Origin: CAYJAD01 sp964372165
GTDB taxonomy: Bacteria; Desulfobacterota; Desulfovibrionia; Desulfovibrionales; Desulfovibrionaceae
Assembly: GCA_964372165.1 (NCBI GenBank)
Contig: CAYJPT010000039.1
Coordinates: 1-18,208 of the forward strand
DNA: 18,208 bases
Direction: 5' to 3'
The translations under genes and the position numbers were made by a program. The notes under the pieces are model-generated. The model saw only the letters and a program-made list of their open reading frames with translations, made no database searches and had not been told where the DNA came from. How positions within the stretch are numbered: position 1 is the stretch's first letter; each line of letters starts with the position of its first letter. Of this stretch, positions 1 through 6,744 are shown piece by piece.

Positions 1-791
1 TTATTTTTATGTTGGCTTTTTTCATCTTGGCAAGTAACTACGGTATTAGTAGGAATGTGCGTTATGCGCACTGCTGACTCAGTTTTGTTAACATGCTGTC
101 CACCAGCGCCAGAAGCTCTGTAAACATCAATACGCAGATCATCGGGGCGAATATCAATATCAACCTCATCTGCCTCAGCCATGACTGCAACAGTTGCAGC
201 AGAGGTATGAATACGCCCTTGAGTCTCGGTGGTTGGCACACGCTGTACACGATGCGTGCCGGCTTCAAACTTAAGATGGCTATAAACTTTTTCACCAGAA
301 ATTAAGCAAATTACTTCTTTGTAACCACCTGTATCAGAAGGTGATTCACTCATCATTTCAACTTTCCAGCCTTTTATCTCTGCGTAACGGGTGTACATAC
401 GAAAAAGATCTGCCGCAAAAAGTGCTGCTTCTTCGCCCCCTGTACCAGCACGTATTTCTAAAATAGTGTTTTTGCTGTCCAGTGGATCTTTAGGTAGCAG
501 AAGTAACTTCAAATGATGCTCAATATCAGGTAAACGCTCTTCTGCAAAACGTATTTCCTCTTGTGCCATTTCCCTAATATCTGCATCACTATCTTGCAAA
601 AGCATTTTATTTTCTTGTAAATCTGTGGACAAGCTTACGTGCTCACGGAAAAGTTCAACTATTTCACGCAAATCTGCATGGGCCTTAGTTAATTTACGAT
701 AACGCTCTTGATCATTGAACACTTCCGGTTCTGCCAGTTCTTGCTCAAGGTCCGTATATTTTTTTTCTAGCCCTTCAAGTTTCGCAAACAT
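1..791 (-). CDS. prfA: Peptide chain release factor 1 (RF1), C-terminus cut by window edge
   Basis: Class I release factor that recognises UAA/UAG stop codons and triggers peptidyl-tRNA hydrolysis on the ribosome. About 263 residues are visible, read from an ATG at 791 with an AAGGAA Shine-Dalgarno just upstream. The coiled N-terminal domain comes first. The anticodon-mimicking P-x-T motif is P186-T187-T188 inside RVPTTETQGRIHTS; a PxT motif (not SPF) identifies RF1 rather than RF2. The catalytic GGQ is G230-G231-Q232 in SGAGGQHVNKTESAVRIT. The frame is still open at base 3 with the usual RF1 continuation TCQDEKSQHKN, so roughly 95 residues lie outside the window. It is the last visible gene of a minus-strand group with rpmE and the DUF1385 gene, 74 bases after the latter. 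The identification is secure. Confidence 0.97.
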   Translation of the reverse strand, partial: MFAKLEGLEKKYTDLEQELAEPEVFNDQERYRKLTKAHADLREIVELFREHVSLSTDLQENKMLLQDSDADIREMAQEEIRFAEERLPDIEHHLKLLLLPKDPLDSKNTILEIRAGTGGEEAALFAADLFRMYTRYAEIKGWKVEMMSESPSDTGGYKEVICLISGEKVYSHLKFEAGTHRVQRVPTTETQGRIHTSAATVAVMAEADEVDIDIRPDDLRIDVYRASGAGGQHVNKTESAVRITHIPTNTVVTCQDEKSQHKN

Positions 792-865
792 GAAATATTC
801 CTTATATTAACAATTTTTAAAAGACAATAATTGATATGAAAAATTCATAAAAAGCAGTAAAACAT

Positions 866-1861
866 CTAAGTCATAGGCCTATACTCTACTGGGTAAACAC
901 TACTTGACTCATCATTTGCTAAAGCCTCATAAAGGGCAACAATGGCTACCTCAACTTGTTGGTGATCCGGCTCATAGGTAGTTAGCATTTGTAAAAAAAG
1001 TCCCGGACCACGTAGCACTTTACCCCAAATTGATTCACCCATTTGCGCTGCTAAATGTATAAGTTCATAAGCCAAAGCACTTATAGGAATCATCAGTATG
1101 AGTTTAAAAATAAGAGTGAATATATGCTTATAAACCATACTTTGCGGGGACCAGACAAATAGTAATGCTGGCACAAATATGGTATGCAAAATAATGGATA
1201 TACTTATCACAAAGAGTAAAAATGTTGTACCGCAACGTGGATGTAAACGGCTTTTTTGCATAGCTTTATGAGCTGTGACCTCTTCACCACTTTCAAAGGT
1301 ATGTATAACCTTATGCTCAGCGCCGTGGTATTGAAACACTCTGCGTATATCAGGTAAAAAAGAAATTGCCACAATATATCCCACAAAGATGCAGCATTTA
1401 AAAAGCCCATCCCATAAGTGGAAAGAAAGCCCTTCTACATCGCCACCAAGTCCAAGCCATTGCATGCCAATAGACAATAGGTGCGGCGCAACCACAAATA
1501 GTAAAATAGCCATACCTATGGCTAAAAGCATTGTCAGTACTAATTGCCAAGTCTCTAACTTTTCTTCCTCACCTTCCATGGCTTGCTCAGCAGAGCGATT
1601 TAATGCTTTTATACCATTAACTAAGGTTTCAAGCAAAATAGGAAAACCACGGATAAAGTGTTTCTTCAAAAAATCATGTTTTGTTAAAGAAAACCATCTC
1701 TTGCGCTCTGCTACGATGCTCCCGTCAGCATGGCGCACAGCTAAAGCATAGCTGTTGCCATTACGCATCATAACACCTTCCATAACGGCTTGTCCCCCAA
1801 CTGTTGGGCACTCTTTGGTTAATAACACCGCCATTAATGCTTTCATTGCTGAACTAAACAT
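866..1861 (-). CDS. DUF1385 (YqhQ-like) integral membrane protein
   Basis: A 331-residue membrane protein of the DUF1385 family; its biochemical role is not established. The family signature is clear: VGGQAVMEGVMMR at residues 21-33, YHGAEHKVIHTFE at 178-190, SRLHPRCGTTFLL at 204-216 and a C-terminal GPGLFLQMLTTYEPD. Hydrophobic segments at about 106-130, 152-170, 212-237 and 246-272 suggest four membrane spans. The ATG at 1861 follows a GAGAG ribosome-binding sequence; inner methionines at residues 6 and 10 are possible alternatives. It sits between rpmE and prfA on the same strand, an arrangement known in Desulfovibrio relatives, which hints at a housekeeping role linked to translation or the envelope. 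Length and motifs are normal for the family, with no sign of decay. Confidence 0.9.
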   Translation of the reverse strand: MFSSAMKALMAVLLTKECPTVGGQAVMEGVMMRNGNSYALAVRHADGSIVAERKRWFSLTKHDFLKKHFIRGFPILLETLVNGIKALNRSAEQAMEGEEEKLETWQLVLTMLLAIGMAILLFVVAPHLLSIGMQWLGLGGDVEGLSFHLWDGLFKCCIFVGYIVAISFLPDIRRVFQYHGAEHKVIHTFESGEEVTAHKAMQKSRLHPRCGTTFLLFVISISIILHTIFVPALLFVWSPQSMVYKHIFTLIFKLILMIPISALAYELIHLAAQMGESIWGKVLRGPGLFLQMLTTYEPDHQQVEVAIVALYEALANDESSSVYPVEYRPMT

Positions 1862-1918
1862 GATGCTCTCTATTGTAAAAAAGATTATTCATGCAGGCAT
1901 AATTTATAAACACAAAGA

Positions 1919-1944
1919 CCTCCTTGAAGCTAACTTCAAGGAGG
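1919..1944 (-). terminator. Hairpin terminator downstream of rpmE
   Basis: Perfect 11-bp stem, CCTCCTTGAAG paired with CTTCAAGGAGG, around a four-base loop (CTAA on the plus strand). It lies 26 bases beyond the rpmE stop on the minus strand. In that direction the stem is followed by a moderately U-rich stretch (TCTTTGTGTTT), so it is a plausible but not textbook intrinsic terminator. It may act as an attenuating or RNA-stabilising hairpin between rpmE and the DUF1385 gene. Confidence 0.6.
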
Positions 1945-1970
1945 AGAAAAATTACACGCAGCGTGAAAAA

Positions 1971-2183
1971 TTATGCGTTTTCAAATTTAGCGTATTTTTT
2001 ACGGAAACGATCAATACGCCCGGCTGTATCCAAGAAACGCTGTTTACCTGTGTAATATGGATGACATGCTGAACATACTTCCACATGTACTTGCTCGCCC
2101 TTGGTGGATAAAACTTCTTCTTTGTAACCACAGGCGCAGGTAATTGTTGCTTTATAGCTTTGGGGATGAATATCTTTTTTCAT
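1971..2183 (-). CDS. rpmE: Ribosomal protein bL31, zinc-binding type
   Basis: A 70-residue large-subunit ribosomal protein. It begins MKKDIHPQSYKATITCACGY and carries four cysteines at positions 16, 18, 37 and 40, the zinc-binding (C+) form of bL31. The C-terminus (AGRIDRFRKKYAKF) is also typical. The ATG at 2183 is preceded by ATGAGG, a good ribosome-binding site. It heads the minus-strand group leading into the DUF1385 gene and prfA. Its upstream region is unusual: a MITE-like element begins 35 bases before the start codon, and the best promoter candidate lies on the far side of that element. Confidence 0.97.
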   Translation of the reverse strand: MKKDIHPQSYKATITCACGYKEEVLSTKGEQVHVEVCSACHPYYTGKQRFLDTAGRIDRFRKKYAKFENA

Positions 2184-2217
2184 GGTAAAACCTCATATTA
2201 TATATTAGACTTTAAAC

Positions 2218-2408
2218 TTAAGGAAGTGTTGATTTATTCTGCAAGCAGAATAAATCAGAAAGATACACTGCCTTCATTCGCCCCGTGGGACGCAAAAAAG
2301 CGTGGTTTTTTGCTCTCATTCGGCGTGCAAAGTAGGCACAATTTCCTACTTTGTAAGGAAACGCACAATATGTTTTTTGACTTGTTGATTTAAACAGCGT
2401 TTCCTTAA
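2218..2408. mobile_element. 191-bp MITE-like element, complete copy
   Basis: The element is bounded by imperfect terminal inverted repeats. The left end reads TTAAGGAAGTGTTGATT and the reverse complement of the right end reads TTAAGGAAACGCTGTTT, 13 of 17 identical. A second copy of the left 54 bases, 50 of 54 identical, occurs at 18155-18208. Inside are three hairpins: a perfect 13-bp palindrome (2230-2242 with 2245-2257), an A6/T6 hairpin (2292-2299 with 2306-2313) and a 9-bp perfect hairpin (CAAAGTAGG 2328-2336 with CCTACTTTG 2345-2353). No credible protein is encoded. Small size, inverted ends, internal structure and a second copy fit a non-autonomous element mobilised by a transposase elsewhere. 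Both ends carry TTAA, so TTAA may be a target duplication or part of the repeat. I cannot name a parent insertion sequence. Confidence 0.75.
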
Positions 2409-2421
2409 TTTTTATTTAACA

Positions 2422-2439
2422 CCACTTGTAACCAAGCGG
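2422..2439 (-). promoter_or_regulatory. Candidate hairpin near the 5' end of the rpmE leader
   Basis: Read on the minus strand, CCGCTTG pairs with CAAGTGG around a GTTA loop, giving seven pairs including one G-U. On the plus strand the same position would be an A-C mismatch, so the structure favours a minus-strand transcript. It starts just after the proposed rpmE transcription start. Autoregulatory leaders are known for L31 genes in several bacterial groups, but I cannot match this hairpin to a described family. Confidence 0.3.
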
Positions 2440-2447
2440 CCTTGAAA

Positions 2448-2474
2448 AGTATACCCTTTTTACATGCATGGCAA
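2448..2474 (-). promoter_or_regulatory. Candidate promoter for rpmE, upstream of the MITE
   Basis: On the minus strand a -35 box TTGCCA (2469-2474, 5 of 6 to consensus) is followed after 15 bases by a -10 box TATACT (2448-2453, 5 of 6). The spacing is shorter than the ideal 17. Transcription would start near 2441 and give a leader of about 258 bases, of which 191 are the MITE-like element. Without the element the leader would be about 67 bases, a normal length. Confidence 0.4.
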
Positions 2475-2658
2475 GGGCAAAGATGCAAGAAAATGTATTT
2501 TGTTTGCTTGTTTTAGCTTTTTCAAATGTTTTATGTAATATTTTACGCTGATACGATTTTGAACTAATATCATATTTAAACTTTGCTGTTTGGTATCTTG
2601 CAACTTTTTGCGGTAGAAAAAACTAGCCGTTTGTAGTTAAACAATATATATACGCCAC

Positions 2659-3408
2659 ATGCAAATGCAAAGTAAAAGAAAATTAAGAGCTGACCAATTG
2701 GTATACGAACAAGGCCTTGCCCCTAGTCGTGAGCATGCAAAACGCCTTATTATGGCAGGACAAGTTTTTGTGGGCACACCAGCTCTACGGGTTGAAAAGC
2801 CTGGTACTATGTATTTAGAACATAGTCAATTTAGCCTTGCAGTCAAGGAGCGCTTTGTAAGCCGTGGTGCATATAAGCTTTTGACAGGTCTTGAATACTT
2901 TAAATTAGAAGTGCAAAATCTTGTTTGTCTTGATGCCGGAGCATCTACTGGTGGTTTTACTGATTGCCTTTTGCAGCATGGAGCAAAAAAAGTATATGCT
3001 GTGGATGTTGGGCATAATCAATTACACGAAAACCTGCGACAAGATGAACGCGTCATAAGTCTTGAAAAAACAAACTTACGCACCGCACCTGCACACTTAA
3101 TACCTGAAAATGTACAATTGATTGTAGCTGATGTTTCTTTTATTTCCTTGACCCTTGTGCTTTTGCCCTGTATGCAATGGCTCAGTAATGGTGGGCACGT
3201 TTTAGCCTTAATCAAACCTCAATTTGAGGTAGGACCTCATCAAACCCACAAAGGTGTAGTGCGTGATGAGTCCTTACGCCAAGAAGCCATTCATAAGGTA
3301 GTTAATTTTTGCACAGATGAACTTAAATTAAAATATCACGGGCTTGTTCCTTCAGCCATACTTGGACCCAAAGGAAACCAAGAATATTTAGCCCTATTTG
3401 AAAAATAA
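2659..3408 (+). CDS. tlyA: TlyA-family rRNA (cytidine-2'-O)-methyltransferase
   Basis: A 249-residue S4-domain plus FtsJ/Rossmann methyltransferase of the TlyA/hemolysin A family, whose studied members 2'-O-methylate rRNA cytidines with S-adenosylmethionine. The S4 RNA-binding domain spans about residues 7-66 (RADQLVYEQGLAPSREHAKR). The SAM-binding loop is DAGASTGGF at 92-100. The family's catalytic K-D-K-E tetrad is visible as K73 (SRGAYKL), D158 (VADVSF), K186 (IKPQFE) and E242 (KGNQEY). No Shine-Dalgarno precedes the ATG at 2659 or the in-frame ATG at 2665, so the exact start is uncertain. The 180 bases upstream (2475-2658) show no clear promoter. ilvD follows after 26 bases, suggesting co-transcription. 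The old hemolysin name should not be read as evidence of a toxin. Confidence 0.92.
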   Translation: MQMQSKRKLRADQLVYEQGLAPSREHAKRLIMAGQVFVGTPALRVEKPGTMYLEHSQFSLAVKERFVSRGAYKLLTGLEYFKLEVQNLVCLDAGASTGGFTDCLLQHGAKKVYAVDVGHNQLHENLRQDERVISLEKTNLRTAPAHLIPENVQLIVADVSFISLTLVLLPCMQWLSNGGHVLALIKPQFEVGPHQTHKGVVRDESLRQEAIHKVVNFCTDELKLKYHGLVPSAILGPKGNQEYLALFEK

Positions 3409-3434
3409 TATCACAATAGTAGCAGAGGAAAATT

Positions 3435-5105
3435 ATGCGTAGTAAAAAAATGACAGCCGGTATTGAAAAGGCCCCACATCGCTCACTTTTATATGCTCTT
3501 GGTCTAACACGTGATGAACTTGATAGACCACTAATTGGTGTGGTTAATGCAGCCAATGAAATTGTACCGGGTCACATCCATTTGCATAAAATTGCAGAAG
3601 CCGTAAAAGCAGGAGTGCGCCTTGGTGGCGGTGTTCCTTTAGAATTTCCGGCCATAGCTGTGTGTGATGGCTTAGCCATGAATCATGCAGGTATGCATTA
3701 TTCTTTACCATCGCGCGAAATCATTGCTGACTCCATTGAGATTATGGCTTGTGCACACCCTTTTGACGCTTTGGTTTTTATCCCCAACTGTGATAAAAGC
3801 GTACCGGGTATGCTCATGGCTATGTTACGTCTCAATATACCTTCTATTTTAATTAGTGGTGGGCCTATGCAAGCCGGACTATCAGGTAAGGATGGTGCCA
3901 AATCAGACCTTATCACAGTTTTTGAAGGTGTAGGACGTGTGAAACGTGGGCTTATGACTGAAAATGAATTAGAAGAACTTTCTGAAGGTGCATGCCCAGG
4001 CTGTGGTTCATGTGCTGGTATGTTTACCGCAAATTCCATGAATTGCCTGTCTGAAACCATTGGACTTGCCCTACCATATAATGGCACTACCCTTGCCATG
4101 TCAGCAGCACGCATCCGCCTTGCAAAGCAAGCCGGTATGAAGGTTATGGAATTGCTAGAAAAAAATATTTGCCCATCAGACATAGTAACCCCTGACGCTA
4201 TAGCCAATGCAGTGGCTGTTGATATGGCTCTTGGTTGCTCAACAAATACCGTATTGCACCTTCCGGCTATTTTCCGCGAAGCAGGACTTGAATTATCTTT
4301 GGATATATTTGATAGTGTAAGCCGTAATACTCCGAATTTATGCAAACTTTCCCCTGCTGGAAAGCATCATATTGAAAATTTACATTTGGCAGGCGGTATA
4401 CCCGCTGTTATGGCAGAATTGCAACAAATTGGTCTAATCAAAGACAGTGCCCTCACCGTAACTACCAAGACTGTAGGACAAAATTTAAAAGAGCTCAATG
4501 TATGTAACAAGAATGATGATGTTATTCGTACTGCTAAAAATGCATATTCCGCTCAAGGCGGCATTGCCATACTTAAAGGTTCACTAGCTCCAGAAGGTGC
4601 AGTTGTAAAGCAGTCGGCAGTAGCTGAAGAAATGCTTTGCCGCGATGTTTGTGCCCGTGTTTTTAGCTCTGAAGAAGACGCCATGCAAGCAATTTTAGCA
4701 GGAAAAATTCAAAAGGGAGATGCCGTTGTCATAACCCACGAAGGACCACGCGGTGGCCCAGGTATGCGTGAAATGCTTTCACCTACAGCTGCTATTACCG
4801 GCATGGGATTAGGAAAAGATGTGGCTTTGCTTACTGATGGACGTTTTTCTGGCGGCACAAATGGTGCTGCCATTGGGCATATATCACCTGAAGCTGCAGA
4901 TGGTGGCCCCATTGGACTTGTGCAAGAAGGTGATATGATTCGTATAGATATACCTAATCGTGTGCTTGACTTATTAGTCAGCGATGAAGAACTTGCGCAA
5001 AGGCGTAAAAATTACGTCCCCATTCAAAAGGAAATTAAGTCACCAGTTCTACGTCGTTATGCTAAGCTCGTAAGCTCTGCAGCAAGTGGAGCTGTTTATA
5101 AATAA
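3435..5105 (+). CDS. ilvD: Dihydroxy-acid dehydratase
   Basis: A 556-residue Fe-S enzyme that dehydrates 2,3-dihydroxy-isovalerate and 2,3-dihydroxy-3-methylvalerate to the 2-oxo acids in valine, isoleucine and leucine synthesis. It opens MRSKKMTAGIEKAPHRSLLYA, the usual IlvD/Edd start, after a good AGAGG ribosome-binding site. Signature stretches are NEIVPGHIHL (41-50), YSLPSREIIADS (89-100), VFIPNCDKSVPGM (114-126, with C119), ACPGCGSCAGMFTANSMNCL (186-205, with C187, C190 and C193) and the C-terminal GRFSGGTNGAAIGHISPEA. Length is normal and no key motif is missing. It follows tlyA by 26 bases on the same strand and is probably in the same transcript. No other branched-chain amino acid gene is in the window. 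Confidence 0.97.
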   Translation: MRSKKMTAGIEKAPHRSLLYALGLTRDELDRPLIGVVNAANEIVPGHIHLHKIAEAVKAGVRLGGGVPLEFPAIAVCDGLAMNHAGMHYSLPSREIIADSIEIMACAHPFDALVFIPNCDKSVPGMLMAMLRLNIPSILISGGPMQAGLSGKDGAKSDLITVFEGVGRVKRGLMTENELEELSEGACPGCGSCAGMFTANSMNCLSETIGLALPYNGTTLAMSAARIRLAKQAGMKVMELLEKNICPSDIVTPDAIANAVAVDMALGCSTNTVLHLPAIFREAGLELSLDIFDSVSRNTPNLCKLSPAGKHHIENLHLAGGIPAVMAELQQIGLIKDSALTVTTKTVGQNLKELNVCNKNDDVIRTAKNAYSAQGGIAILKGSLAPEGAVVKQSAVAEEMLCRDVCARVFSSEEDAMQAILAGKIQKGDAVVITHEGPRGGPGMREMLSPTAAITGMGLGKDVALLTDGRFSGGTNGAAIGHISPEAADGGPIGLVQEGDMIRIDIPNRVLDLLVSDEELAQRRKNYVPIQKEIKSPVLRRYAKLVSSAASGAVYK

Positions 5106-5207
5106 GTTCATGATAAATTTTTTTGTAAAAGCAGTATAAGTTTATTATTTTTTTTATATGTAGGCGTTATTTTACAAAGTAAAAATTCTTATCTTAATTT
5201 CTAACTA

Positions 5208-5236
5208 TTTGAGGAATGGGTCTGCCATTCCTCAAA
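5208..5236. terminator. Hairpin between convergent ilvD and the VOC gene
   Basis: Perfect 12-bp stem, TTTGAGGAATGG with CCATTCCTCAAA, around a five-base loop. It lies 102 bases after the ilvD stop and 25 bases after the stop of the minus-strand VOC gene, so it could serve both convergent units. Neither side has a true U-tract, so termination efficiency is uncertain. Confidence 0.5.
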
Positions 5237-5261
5237 CTTAAAAAATTATGTTAGATAGTGT

Positions 5262-5789
5262 TTAATAGGCACCTTTAGAATAAGTAACTTCATAGCTATG
5301 TGAATATACTTCAAATACAATGCCGAAAGGATCCTCTACATAACACATTCTGTAGGGTTTTTCATTGGGATAGTACTCTCGAATAGGCATTCTTTGCTTT
5401 CCACCATGTGCAACAATTTTTGCCACCATACCTTCAATGTCTGGGTCTTGTATGCAAAAGTGAAACATACCAGTTTTTATAAAATCAAAAGGTACCCTCT
5501 CTTTGTCATTTTGTTTAAATTCAAAAAGTTCAATACCAATAGCATTAGATGTTACCATATGAGCAATCTTAAAGCTTTCATAGCCTGAGCCAAAAACTTC
5601 TTCGCACATAATACCTATGGCACTGTCATTTTCTTCTTTTACTACTGTTGGTTGCATTACAACATACCATCCCATAACATCTCTGTAGAATTTAACTGCT
5701 TTTTCTAAATCAGGCACAGATAAACCTATATGTGAAAAAGCTCTAGGATAAGTACTGTCTTCGTTGTTTTTTAAATTGTGATCAATCAT
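5262..5789 (-). CDS. VOC (glyoxalase/bleomycin-resistance-like) family protein
   Basis: A 175-residue protein of the vicinal-oxygen-chelate superfamily, made of two beta-alpha-beta-beta-beta modules. The first begins FSHIGLSVPDLEKAVKFYRDVMGW (residues 18-41), and the second holds MFHFCIQDPDIEGMVAKI and a terminal YVEDPFGIVFEVYSHSYE. Plausible metal ligands in the standard places are H20, E87, H110 and E160, so it is likely a metal-dependent lyase, isomerase or dioxygenase; the substrate cannot be read from sequence. The start at 5789 has a strong AAGGAGAG ribosome-binding site. It lies downstream of the HxlR-type regulator on the same strand, with a 96-base gap holding an inverted repeat, which suggests inducible detoxification of an aldehyde, quinone or similar electrophile. 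That role is inference. Confidence 0.85.
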   Translation of the reverse strand: MIDHNLKNNEDSTYPRAFSHIGLSVPDLEKAVKFYRDVMGWYVVMQPTVVKEENDSAIGIMCEEVFGSGYESFKIAHMVTSNAIGIELFEFKQNDKERVPFDFIKTGMFHFCIQDPDIEGMVAKIVAHGGKQRMPIREYYPNEKPYRMCYVEDPFGIVFEVYSHSYEVTYSKGAY

Positions 5790-5846
5790 TTTTCTCTCCT
5801 TATGTTGACTGCCTTTATGTTAGCACTTTTTTTAGGTAATGCAATA

Positions 5847-5864
5847 AGGTACTTTTTTGTACCT
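5847..5864. promoter_or_regulatory. Inverted repeat AGGTAC-N6-GTACCT, candidate HxlR operator
   Basis: A perfect 6-bp inverted repeat separated by six T residues, in the gap between the HxlR gene and the VOC gene. A related palindrome, TTGTACAA (6254-6261), lies just upstream of the HxlR start; both share the GTAC core. Dimeric winged-helix regulators of this family bind short inverted repeats, so these two sites are reasonable candidates for control of the VOC gene and for autoregulation. No binding evidence is available. Confidence 0.4.
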
Positions 5865-5885
5865 GACTGCCATGAAGAGAAAATT

Positions 5886-6242
5886 TTAATCTTCAATGAT
5901 ATGAATTTGATTTTTTTGGGCGTAATCACGGGTAAAATCGCAAAGATGATCCAATATAGGTTCAATGCCTTTGTACTTTTCTGAAATAGAATATTCTACT
6001 CGTAGTGGAAGTTCGTTGTAATCAATTTTTAATAAAATGCCACTTTCAACAAGCTCTTTTAATTGTGTAATCAGCATTTTATGTGTAATGTCAGGAATTG
6101 CTTTTTGCAAAAGTGAAAAACGATTATCTCCATGTAAAATATGCCATAAAATTCTTAACTTCCATTTTCCGCCTATAATATCGGCTGTTAATATGAGCGC
6201 ACATGTGTATTCATTTTTTATTTTTGCCATGATATTATCCAT
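5886..6242 (-). CDS. HxlR-family winged-helix transcriptional regulator
   Basis: A 118-residue regulator with the HxlR pattern: CALILTADIIGGKWKLRIL at residues 14-32, RFSLLQKAIPDITHKMLITQLKELVESG through the recognition helix, then a wing with PLRVEYSISEKYKGIEPIL. The cysteine at position 14, just before the GGKW motif, is in the place used as a redox or electrophile sensor in family members such as YodB and HypR, so thiol-based sensing is plausible. Two starts are possible. The ATG at 6242 has no ribosome-binding site; the ATG at 6230 (MAKIKNEY) follows a weak TGGAT and may be the true start, which would renumber the cysteine to 10. It precedes the VOC gene on the same strand and probably controls it. 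Confidence 0.88.
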   Translation of the reverse strand: MDNIMAKIKNEYTCALILTADIIGGKWKLRILWHILHGDNRFSLLQKAIPDITHKMLITQLKELVESGILLKIDYNELPLRVEYSISEKYKGIEPILDHLCDFTRDYAQKNQIHIIED

Positions 6243-6253
6243 TAATATTACAT

Positions 6254-6261
6254 TTGTACAA
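6254..6261. promoter_or_regulatory. TTGTACAA palindrome upstream of the HxlR gene
   Basis: An 8-bp perfect palindrome 12 bases before the first ATG of the regulator. It shares the GTAC core with the larger inverted repeat at 5847-5864. It could be an autoregulatory site, but an 8-bp palindrome in AT-rich DNA can occur by chance. Confidence 0.25.
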
Positions 6262-6547
6262 TTTTAAGAAAAATTTAGCGTAATGTCAGCATCAAATGTA
6301 TTTTGATTAACAAAAGGAAGTGTCGAATGATCACTATGCCGTGAACATTAATTTTTACAAACAACAAAAAATACGAATTTATAAACGATAATCAGTTTTC
6401 AATTTATGAGTACTTCTAACATTATTAGCCAGAAAAAGGATATTTCAAAGCAGTCACTATCTAAGATACGAGTGTTCATTTTGATGCTAAAATCACGCTC
6501 TCTCATATATTTCACCATCGCCTGAAAGCATTCTAGCCTAAAATGTT
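6262..6547. other. AT-rich stretch without a recognisable gene
   Basis: No intact gene, RNA or convincing promoter was seen. On the minus strand there is an open stretch at about 6405-6560 (including VKYMRERDFSIKMNTRIL) that could continue the decayed ABC-ATPase gene just to the right in another frame. I recognise no domain in it. Confidence 0.4.
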
Positions 6548-6676
6548 CTAAACGTAAATGAAGCGTATATTACTTGTTTTTTTAAAAAATTCTATAATTC
6601 CTTTGTGTAAATGTATGATATTATCAGAAATGCTTAGAATGTCATCTTCATTATGGCTCACAAAAAAATGTCGGAA
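6548..6676 (-). pseudogene. Remnant of an ABC-transporter ATPase (H-loop region)
   Basis: On the minus strand a 42-codon open stretch without a start codon contains FFVSHNEDDILSISDNII followed by HLHKGIIEFFKK. This matches the region around the switch (H-loop) histidine of ABC ATPases, normally of the form hydrophobic-V-S-H-D/N-x-x-E/D-hhxhADxhhhLxxGxI. Everything upstream (Walker A, signature motif, Walker B) is missing: the stretch runs straight into the terminator hairpin and the end of the carbamoyltransferase gene. It ends in a stop at 6548. The simplest reading is a 3' fragment of a deleted transporter gene. The call rests on one motif, so chance resemblance is not excluded. Confidence 0.45.
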
Positions 6677-6705
6677 TTAAGTTATTAAACCTAACTCCGA
6701 CATTT
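6662..6705 (-). terminator. Intrinsic terminator of the carbamoyltransferase operon
   Basis: A 10-bp perfect stem, AAATGTCGGA with TCCGACATTT, extendable by TTA/TAA after one mismatch. On the minus strand it is followed directly by seven T residues (A run at 6662-6668). It lies 40 bases beyond the carbamoyltransferase stop at 6745. This is the best-formed intrinsic terminator in the window. Confidence 0.85.
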
Positions 6706-6744
6706 AATGTTTTTATTCAGTCTAGCTTTAATTGTATGTACAGA

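Noticed and set aside
2197..2202. TATAAT on the minus strand as the rpmE -10 box
   Set aside because: It is only 14 bases before the start codon, which would leave almost no leader for the ribosome-binding site, and its -35 (TTCCTT in the element end) is poor. It is not fully excluded.
2160..2393. 77-codon plus-strand frame upstream of tlyA
   Set aside because: It lies mostly inside the MITE-like element, overlaps the rpmE start, has no ribosome-binding site and resembles no family I know.
2659..3408. Calling TlyA a hemolysin or virulence toxin
   Set aside because: The visible S4 and methyltransferase domains with the K-D-K-E residues point to rRNA methylation.
3698..4345. 215-codon frame antisense to ilvD
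   Set aside because: It is a shadow of the secure ilvD coding frame, with no family likeness and no ribosome-binding site.
6421..6560. Minus-strand small frame containing VKYMRERDFSIKMNTRIL
   Set aside because: It has no convincing start or recognisable domain. It may be a decayed extension of the ABC-ATPase remnant, but that cannot be supported.
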